A stretch of DNA of 64,000 nucleotides from Owenia fusiformis (taxonomy: Eukaryota > Annelida > Polychaeta > Sabellida > Oweniidae), in contig CAIIXF020000005.1 of NCBI GenBank assembly GCA_903813345.2, positions 36,645,375 through 36,709,374 on the forward strand, written 5' to 3'. Under the pieces are notes generated by a model. The model was not told where the DNA came from, made no database searches, and was given only the letters and a program-made list of their open reading frames with translations. Below are positions 20,501 to 31,500 of the stretch, piece after piece. The position numbers and the translations under genes were made by a program. Position 1 is the stretch's first letter. Each line of letters opens with the position of its first letter.

Positions 20501-23500
20501 TTTTGATTGTGTATATAGAATGTTGACATACTGTTGTAGCCACCATTTTTTTGGCTGTCATTCAGTGTTTGACATACAGTCTTGCTGTTGGCATCTGTAA
20601 AAACACTTGTAAATCAAATTAGGTAGTGAATTGTCGTCATGTTAATGTCTTGTTTTCACGTATTTTACCTCAGGGTTTAATCTTTGCTTATTGGGTTATC
20701 TAAAAAGATCATTTACAAAGCTATCATGTCAGATCCTTTTCTCTGGCATAATGATAAATTTCAATCTGAAACAAAACCAAATTCAAATCAGGTAATCCAT
20801 GAAGGATAATAGTATGCAAGGAAAGCTTATAGTTACTGTATACATGAATTGAAATTTTTTCTTAAAATAACTAAAGGATTATAAATCCCAGCATCGTGTC
20901 TGCCTGAGATGCCTCAAGCAAATATTAGCTTATTTGAAAGACTAACTAAGAAATGCCTAAATTTGTCAAGATAATTTCAATATTTTTGAAATTTTTATTT
21001 GAATGAAATTGATTCTAACTTGTACAACAATGAACATGTAGCCAATAACCAGAACCTTTTTGTTGGATTTCAATGTTTTATGATACATTTTTGACATGTG
21101 TTTTTATGTGGTTTCTGACCATGAAATGAGGAACAAGCAAAATCAACAAGCAAACAATATAAAAAGTAAACTTGTTTGCGGATGCAGCTTTTGTTTACTA
21201 TTCATTTTATGTTTCATGAATAATAAATACCTTTACACGAATCGAGGATATCCTTCACATGTTGCAGTTTCCATCGTTTAATCAGCTGATATTCCTATCA
21301 TTTATTCAATGTAAACATTAATAAATTCCCTTTAATTAGAATTAGACTTCAGCTTAATTTGATGCATTATATCGAGGGCGTATTGTCCCTATTGTCTCTA
21401 TTGAATACCAAGAAATAAGATAATACAGTGTTATACACTTTGTTGAAAGAAACAAGGATTCTGAAGAGTTTTGTAAAAATAACTTTGTTTGTTTAAAAGA
21501 AATCTTGGAAATTCATCTTGGAGATAAAATCTAATACTCCTTTATTAATGTTTTATTAATTATTTATAGTAAAGAGCTATTAAAAGAGTGGTTTTTAATC
21601 AGAAATTGGATTAATAGTACTATATTATTTGTTTGAATAAGTAGGTTGATTAACTTTTTTCAATATGATTATATTTGCTCTAATTACTGTCATATGCAAT
21701 AGTAGTTAACACGTGTTTGAATAAGGAAGGATACATATTGTATAGTATCTCACGAAAAAGAATTTGTTTTTGAAATTGAATAAAAATATTGTCTATAAAA
21801 TATCATCCTAGATTAATTGATTGGTTTATTGACACAGCCTGAATCATGTTTGATGGTTGGCCATAATTTATACATTAATGGTTTATAATAGATCTGGTAT
21901 TTGATGATTGTTTAATTAGTTCGTAAAATATGTATTCTGGTTTATTGTTAGTATTTTTCTTCTTTAATTGTTACCCTTCACCTAATAACAGTAGATTTGC
22001 TTAATTTTGCAGTATTTAATTTTGCCATTTGGCCCATATTTGGGAAAATACAACAAAATATCATATAGGACTTATACCATAATAGGACAGCATAGAAAAT
22101 TGAGTATATTGAGAAAGATTTAAAATGGTGATCTTGTCTCGAGTTAGTTAATCACCAATTTATATTGGCACCAAACTGAAGCCACTTACAGTGCATGTAC
22201 AGGGTGTCCCTAAAGTACAGGACCCCCATAGGCAGGCATAATCAATGTCTCCATAATATGTGTTAATATATCATTTAAAGGCTCATCCAAAGTTACCAAG
22301 TATCATGGTTAAACTCACAAATGGAAAAAAGTAACAGGCATTTCAAAATTTAGTGTGTGGCCAAAATTGAAGTTCAGTTCAGTATCCTGTAAACATCCCT
22401 GACCTGAATGTGACCAAAAATATTGGTGCTATAGTCAAAGATAGGATGGATATTGAGTTGAAAAAAGAGGAAGGTAAGGGCAGATACTCCAAGGAAACTC
22501 TTCTAAAATGGCTTAAAAAGGTTTTATTGGGATTATAAAACGCCATGACCACTATTTGAAGCTTGTTTAAGGTCATATCTGAAAAGAATTGCTGCTGTTA
22601 AAATGGCCAGGGGAGACACACCGACTAAACTTTTTTTTGCCCAATCACTAAATTTTGTAATACCTGTAACTTTCTCATCGATGTAACTTTTGATGAGCTT
22701 TAAAATGATATATGACACACACTATGGAGATATTGGTATATGTCTCTCTGGGGGGTCCCATACTTTTGGGACACCCTGTATATTATACAATTAACATCCA
22801 TTCCAGTGTTTAAAAACATTTCATACTACCAATTTGCAGCCATATGAATAATTCCTATGTTTATTTTCTCATTGATTCACATGTGAAAATTCTGCCACTG
22901 CAGAGGCCTATAAGGTGTGGCCTGTGTGGCGACATAACAGCAAGCAGAGTATATGAATAATGCCCATGTTTATTTTCCCATTGATTCACATATGAAAATC
23001 CTGCCATTGCAGAGGCCTATAAGGTGTGGCAACATAGCAGTAAGCAGAGTATATGAATAATTCCCATGTTTATTTTCCCATTGATTCACATATGAAAATC
23101 CTGCCACTGCAGAAGCCTATAAGGTCTGGCAACATAGCAGTAAGCAGAGTATATGAATAATGCCCACGCTTATTTTCTCATTGATTCACATATGAAAATC
23201 CTACCATTGCAGAGGCCTATAAGGTTTGGCAACATAGCAGTAAGCAGAGTATATGAATAATGCCCATGCTTATTTTCTCATTGATTCACATATAAAAATC
23301 CTACCATTGCAGAAGCCTATAAGGTCTGGCAACATAGCAGTAAGCAAAGTATATGAATGATTCCCATGTTTATTTTCTCATTGATTCACATATGAAAATC
23401 CTACCATTGCAGAGGCCTATAAGGTGTGGCAACATAGCAGCAAGCTGAGTATATGAATGATTCCCATGTTTATTTTCCCATTGATTCACATGTGAAAATC

Positions 23501-26500
23501 CTACCATTGCAGAGGCCTATAAGGTCTAGCAACATAGCAGTAAGCAGAGTATATGAATAATGCCCATGCTTATTTTCTCATTGATTCACATATAAAAATC
23601 CTACCATTGCAGAGGCCTATAAGGTCTGGCAACATAGCAGTAAGCAGAGTATATGAATAATGCCCATGCTTATTTTCTCATTGATTCACATATGAAAATC
23701 CTACCATTGCAGAGGCCTATAAGGTTTGGCAACATAGCAGTAAGCAGAGTATATGAATGATTCCCATGTTTATTTTCCCATTGATTCACATGTGAAAATC
23801 CTACCGTTGCAGAGGCCTATAAGGTCTAGCAACATAGCAGTAAGCAAAGTATATGAATAATTCCCATGTTTATTTTCCCATTGATTCACATGTGAAAATC
23901 CTGCCATTGCAGAGGCCTATAAGGTTTGGCAACATAGCAGTAAGCAGAGTATATGAATGATTCCCATGTTTATTTTCCCATTGATTCACATGTGAAAATC
24001 CTGCCATTGCAGAGGCCTATAAGGTTTGGCAACATAGCAGCAAGCAGAGTATAGTGAGAGAAAGCAAACAAGAGATGAACTCAATGTTGGTGCATGTTTA
24101 TAGTGCCTGTAGATCAAAACAGGTATTTCCCATTCTGATTTTCCCATCCAAAATAGGTACAGTAAAACCTGTATATCCAAACACCTCTCAAAACTGAACA
24201 CCTATCAATGTGAACACTTCTTTTTGTTTCCAATTTTGCTTTAAGGTTTAACTTTAATTAACTCTTTCTTCCATTCTGATTCACCAGTCCTCATTATCTA
24301 GCACTTGTATGAAGTACATTTCAAGAGAGCCTGTAAAACCATATATATTCAATGATGACATGTCAAGCAGTTTTGGGCATCTAAGGAGGTGTGATACAAT
24401 ACAAATAAAATGATGAAATGTCAAGAAAATAATTTTTTGGGGTATTTTTTATTGACAAAACAACACCATTAATCAGTGTTCCATGCTTGCATACAGGTAT
24501 TTTATATATTTTTGACAACAGAGTGGCTAGGAAGAGATCCCCTACTAGTCTAGTGATCAGTATTTATTCAAAGAGGTCTTCTTCTGTTTATTTATAAAGG
24601 GTACACTCTGATGAAAATGTTTATCATATAAAAGCAGTATTTTGTTTAATAAGTTTGAGTGAACTCCAATTATATTTTACATGTGGTTTTATTTCAGCTT
24701 GAGGAACAGCCATCTATACTAGAACAGGCCACACGCTACTGTATTCAACACTCCCACACAAAGACGCCACAGGTATGTATGCCTGAGGGAGTTATGGTCC
24801 ATCAGTGCTCGAGATCCTTTAGTGATTATGGTCATACACTGATTATGGTTGTACAATGGTTATGGTCCTTCAGTGCTCATGATCCTTTAGTGATTATGGT
24901 CATACACTGATTATGGTCATACACTGATTATGGTTGTACAATGGTTATGGTCCTTCAGTGCTCATGATCCTTTAGTGATTGTGGTCCTCCATTGATTATT
25001 GTCATACACTACTATGGTTGTACAATGAATATGGTTCTTCAGTTATCATGGTCCCTTCAGTAATTATGGTCTTACTGTAATTATGGTCCGTCTTCACCTC
25101 TTTGTCAACACTTCTGAATGTGAACACCTTTTAATGTGAACACTTCTAAATGTAAGCCATTGAGCTGATCCTATCAGTGTTCATTGAAGATAGATTTTAC
25201 TGTAGTATAAGTTTCATAAAACCGTATATTATTTAAGCTTTAAATGATTTTTCAGACTCCTACACACAGCTCTGGACCTAACTCTACCCCATCCACCCCA
25301 GGCTCTGTCACATCTCCAAGACCCCAAGCCACTACCCTGGGACAGCAAAAACTAGTGGCTAGTCCGAAAGCTGGGGTAGGAACAATTTTTTGTTTGTTTG
25401 TTGTAGTCGCATGTGTTTATATGCATTGCGTGTGAAATTAACTTGAATTGCTGTGTAGATGCTTTATACATTTGTATTGCACATCAAATGTTTGCATTAT
25501 AAACAAGTAAAGTATAAGGCTTATAAGCAAACATATTATGTTGATAAGTGTTTTTTATTCATTATACTCTCATATTATTTTACATAAATGTTAAATACTG
25601 TTTTTTTTTCATTACACTTTCATATTATTTCACATAAATGTTAAATACTGTTTTTTATTCGTTATACTTTCATATTATTTTACATTAATGTTTAGTGTAT
25701 GCTAGACTAGTCTGCCAGATGGGTTGATTGAAAATATTTTCTATTTATTCATGGTTCAACATTTGCACTCATTGGATGCAAATTGTGTTTAAGTCCAAAC
25801 ATTAACCATAAAATGTTCACTATTCCTCTTCCAAAGAAAGGTCTGAACACACATTCTTGCTTGAACTCTTGAAACAAACAAACAAACAAACAAACATTAA
25901 ATTAAAAGTCTGTTTTATTAAGTTCCCCGTATTCAGATCCTCATGATTGTTTCAGAAAGATAACCTTTTTTTCTAGCGAAGGCTCAAAGATCACTAATCC
26001 TTCATTTGTATGTTCATCTGCCATTCCTTTGTTTATTATCCCATCGAACGAATTTCAGAGGGATAAAGGGAACGCCTCTGTCTGTCCGTCCGTACGTACG
26101 TCTGTAAATGGCGGACATTTTCAAAATGGCGGCCATTTTAACTTATTTTACTATAACTCGAAAAGTAGTGGTGCGATTTTGTTCATATTTGGTATGTGAA
26201 TACTATAAGCATGGCACATTGTCTTTACAAGTACATGTGTGCGATTTTTCAAAAATTTTATAGGTGGCTACTTAAAAGCATATTATATATTTCTTCTGAT
26301 GACAACTTGGCTAGTGAGCAACCATTTTGAAAATGGTGGCCTTTCTGGTGTGTTGTTTTATGATATTTGCTATATATTTCGTTTGTAAAAATGCCAGCCA
26401 TTTCTGTTTGATGGGATTCGCTACGCTTTGGCGTTGCCGTTGTTCTGGTTGCCTTTGCATATCTTCTTTTCTTTTGTTTGATATCTCACATTATGGGATG

Positions 26501-28527
26501 CTCAGTCTTCTCTCCTACAATCCAAGTTTGTTTATTTGGGAATGCTTTTCAAGATATCAGTACTAACTTTATGAATGAGTGATATATATTTTTGCTGTTC
26601 AAAGACATTATCATTTTTAGCTCACATGGTTAGCTTTTGCAATCACTCACTTGGTCCGTCTGTCTGTCCGTCCGTTCGTCCGTCCGTCCGTCTGTCCGTC
26701 TGTCAACAATAGTGGCACGTTTTAAAATCTCTGTCGATAGGATTCCTTAAGTTATTTCTGTTCAACATCATACCCCTATGACTCCTGGTTCAAAAGCTCG
26801 CCTATTTTCAAAATGGCCACCATTTTTGTCTTGCGAAATTCAATTTTGACCCATTTCCTAGCTTTACAAATAATTTCAGGTGTCCTGCATCGTAAAAGAG
26901 TAAAGAGTAGTTGTATCAAATAATTTTGTTACAAAAATCAGCAAAAAATTGTATCCTTTTTATTTTATTTTATGTCATTTTAGCCATCATTCACTTTTGA
27001 GCAATACCATGTGAGCCCAGTACCCATGGTACTATTTATTAGAACTGTGAGAAACGTAATTTGGTTTAAACCTGATTATTGGTATTTGTGAAGTTGTTAT
27101 CCCAACGAACGAAGTTCGGTAGGGATATAGTGAAGCCCTCCGTCCGTCAGTCCGTCAGTCTGTCAGTCCGTCAGTCAGTCAGTCCGTCCGTCCGTCCGGA
27201 AGATAACTCAAATATTAGTAGACGGATTTTCTTCATATTTGTTAGAAAGATGTATATTGATGAATAGTTTTACGCAAAAAAAAAATTTTCAAGATGGCCG
27301 CCGCTTTAAAAATGACGGGACTTTTTTGCAAAAATCATAAATTTTTCATTCTAAACCAAAGTAATTAATATTATCGTTTGAAATTTTGGTAGTATATTCG
27401 CAACATCTATCTATTTCACATATATTCCGTGTTTTTCATCCTGACCCCCAGGGGCCATGTATGGGGGGTCAGGAAAACAGAAATTTTCGCTAATTTTTAG
27501 ATCTTTCTGAAGTATAGCTTTATTATACTCAAATGAAAGGCAATTAAGAGTAGATTGCAAATATTGTACAGTAAAACCTGCGAACAGGGAATGCTCTTCG
27601 GACTGGAGGAAAGTTTCCTTGTTCAGAGGTTTTCTCTATAGAGAGGGGCCGCACTTTCAGCAAACTCAGAATTGTTGAATAAGCATTTTTTGTATATATT
27701 TGGGCATTAATTGATTTTACCAATGCCGACTCCATACTTGGTCGCTAGACCTTGTTGTGACATCTTGGAAGATGTATGAAAGTCTCCCACCTCCCTCCTT
27801 TAGCTGAGGGTAAGGAGCATTCTCCCGATGTTTATTTTAGCCGCTGCTGCTGGCGTATGATGATGTAATTGTTGTAATTGTTGATAATCAATTGTGTCAA
27901 TCCCTAGATTATCACAACTGATTTGATGTAATTATGTTTGTTGAAAGGAAGAATTAGTGTCATGATAATTAGTAACTAACAGATTAGTATTAGTTTTAAA
28001 ATATATCAGGGTAATTAACAGTGAGTGGGATGCTACATCTTGTAAACAATTGGCTTATCTTAATCTCAATCATATTAATCCAAGCTTTTTAGAATCAGAT
28101 ATTGGCTTAAGACTTTCACACCTCTGAAAAATAATGGAATATACAGTGTCACCAATATTCCATATTCCTTGTTCACAGGTGAATTTTCATAATTTGCCCC
28201 AAAATAGTGTTCCTTGTTCCCTGTTCACAGGTTTTCCCTACAGAGAGGGTCCGTTAACATGTAAGTCAATGGAAAAATATTTGGTTCTTTTGAAAAGCAT
28301 TCCTTGTTCATAGGTTTTCCCTACAGAGAGGTATTCCATATCTTTTTTCTGATTCGAGCCTCGTAAAATTCAAAATGGCCGTCTAATGTACGATTTCGCA
28401 ATCATTTTTCGATCCCTTCAAAGTATGGCTATATTATACTCAAATTGAAGGAATTTTGGAGTAGATCACAATTATGCTATTATTTTTATTAGCTCACATG
28501 GTGAGCTTTTGCAATCACTCACTTGTC

Positions 28528-28562
<35 letters not shown>

Positions 28563-31500
28563 CTGTCCGAAAACAAAAAATCGGCAAAATATTATATCTG
28601 TTTTTTTTATTTTCAGCCATTTTAGTTAAGGTCAGGGTGCATGATGGGAAATTTTCTGCAGTCCTCAATTGAGTCACATGTTATTTTTCAAACAAGAATC
28701 ACTCCTTCCCCACATTGTCTATATCTTCCAGTTTTGCACAAAGAGTACACTTATGTACCTAGAAAAGATTTGTGAGAAGAATGTTTTGATAAATTGTATA
28801 AAAAACAAGAAAATTCAATGAAAAAATTTAGAAAATTTTCAGAATTTTTTTTCACTGAATTTTCTCGTTTTTTATACATTTTACATAACAAATCTTCTCA
28901 CAATGCTTTTCTAGGCACATAAGTGCACTCTTAGTGAAAACCTGCAAGATGTAGACAATTTGAGGAAGGAGTTATTCTTGTTTGAAAAATAACATGTGAC
29001 TCAATTGGGGAATGCAAAAAATTTCCCAACAATCACCCTGGCCTTAACATTGATTTGTTCATCTGTCTCGCGAAATCCTCTTTTGGACCATTTGCCTTAA
29101 AACCCCTGTCGATAGGATTCCAGTTTCACGTTATTTTTGTTCAACATCAATACAAAAAAACTCCCCTTTGACTCCTGGTTCAAAAGCTTGCCTGATTTCA
29201 ATATGGTCGTCTTTTTTGTCTCGCGAAATTCAATTTTGGCCCATTTCCTAGCTTTACAAATAATTTCAAGTGTCTTGCATCTGTTTTTTTTTCAGCAATT
29301 TTACTTAACATCGATTTGTCCATCTGTCTCTCCGTCAGTCTAAAATAGTGGCAAGTGGCTTGAAATAATTTTGTTACAAAAAATCAGCAAAAAATTATAT
29401 CAGTTTTTTTCTGTCACCATGTGAGCCCAGTACCCACGGTACTAATTTTCAGATTTGTACCTCAGAAAATTCAAAATGGCTGCTTTGCAGGAATTCGCAA
29501 TTCTAAAATCTAAATTTTTCAATTTTAACCAAAGTAATGAGTATAATTGATTGGAATTCGGTAATTGATATTTTGTTCGTTGGGATTTTAGTTGCCATTA
29601 TCTAGTTTTTAAAGATAAACAACACTCAATTATGGTCATGAGTTTGACTTATCTATTTTTCATTGTCTTTCTAGATGCTCAAAGACACATCAAGTAGTTT
29701 GAAACCATTATTATTATAAAGAGCTATCTAGTTGGCATGTGATATGAATGTAAACATACTTAAAAACTCATTGCAATCACTTTAAATGACAACATGATAA
29801 ATACATAATATATGCAAAAGTAATCTTGTCAATGTATAAAAAAACAAATTGATCATGAAAGGTACACCTCCGATTTTATCTTAATATGGGCATATAAAAT
29901 GTTCACACGTGGGTTATATGTTAATTTACTGTGTTTTGCAATATTTATGATCTTTCCATATTTGGCAATTGTGCTTGGTGGATGATTGTAGACCAAATAT
30001 AGATGTATAGACAGTAAGAGTATACTGTTGACTGTGCAAGTTGTAGATGTTCTACATCTTTTCAATATACCAGAGATAGAACCTAACAATTGCTTTGTGT
30101 GTCCAAAGAGTAAGGTCTCGTCATTTACTTCATAATGTCAATTGAAACCACGGGATTAGTCATTCTTTCTCTCTTTGTTTCAATATTTCTTCATCAATAC
30201 TTAGCACTATACATGTAAGTCTATATTCCCATTGGAAGAAGTTTAGGAAGGATGTAGAGAAGCAATGGGTTCATCCATCTATTTAGGCAATAATTCAAAT
30301 ACCAGTCAACAATGATATAATGAAGCCTTCCATCTGTCTGTCCATCTGTCAGTCAGACAAGATGGCCACCACTTAAAAATGACGGGAATGTTTTCTGACT
30401 TCTTTAAGTATGACTACAGTAATATTATACTAAAATTGAAGGAAGTAGATCACATTGTAGATGGCATTGTTTTTCTGATTCATGGCTCAGAAAAATTCAA
30501 AATGGCTGCCTAGAGCGTGAATTCACTGTTATTTAGAGATCTCTTCAAAGTATGATAACCTTATGCTAAATTAGTCACTCAGATGATTATATCGATGGAA
30601 ATTTTGATATATCTCTAATGCATGTCTTTTAATATCTGCCAATTTAATCAAGGGTAGAGTAGATGGTAAATATTACGTTGTGACATATACAGATTCATGA
30701 ATTCAGCGTTTGTTCGAATTTGCTACTCCGTGAAGTTGCCGATTTCTAGTTTGAGAATGAATTTTCAATATACAGTGTATGCATGTAAATTTGAAATAGC
30801 CATCATTCTTTAATCAAATAAAATAATTTTTGATATCTTAAATACCAGTTATGGGTGTGATCCAAATTTTATAGGCTATTTTCTTATGGGAATAGGATCT
30901 CAACCCAAGAAGAATTTCCAATGACCTTTGCTCAAGAAGGAATTTCCAATAAGGCTACTCAGTTCAAAATGGCCACCATTTTGGTTTGATCATGAAATCC
31001 TTAAAATCATTAGTGATTTGATAAAATATATTGTTTGCTGAGATTTTGTGTTGCTCTTTCTCTCATTTGAGTTATGGTGAAAGAACACATATCCTCTCAA
31101 CCTGTTATGTCAGGCCCACTGTCAAATCAGGATTTTTCAAAAAATGAGCATCAAAATTCAAAAAGCACCTGTATTTTCTCGGTTTACACAACCACCCCTT
31201 TCATTAAGCGTACCCCTGAAAGATCCTGCTAATTGGGCTTGCTAATCCCAGGATTCACTGTATTATCCACTAACCAATAATCCTTAATTCATTCATTGTT
31301 TCTAATGTTTTTTATCAAAGCATCAAACAGGACCTAAATGGCATAATTGCCAATGTGTTGTAAATGTAAGCTTTGTAATTATACAGTACTTCATGTGATT
31401 GCCATTCTACACTTATTATTTTCCAGAAAACATGATCAATTATGTAGAAACCCAATGATAATTATTATTCCCATATATGGTATAATATATGTAAAATGTG

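Larger units (their letters stand above)
27100..29605 (+). mobile_element. Helitron copy C, interrupted by nested insertions
   Basis: Starts TCCCAACGAACGAAG after A and ends CTAG before T. The 3' hairpin has lost about 13 bases (GGGATTTTAGTTGCC). Its body is split by elements at 27569-28338 and 28491-29442. Confidence 0.65.

Noticed and set aside
20733-20791. Candidate 59-nt exon (acceptor CATGTCAG, donor GTAATC).
   Set aside because: Exons 3 and 4 already join in phase through a GAG codon that fits CABIN1; a 59-nt exon would break the frame.
22838-24062. CRISPR-like periodic array.
   Set aside because: Eukaryotic intron context, 100-bp units without unique spacers, and each unit contains a CABIN1 exon start.
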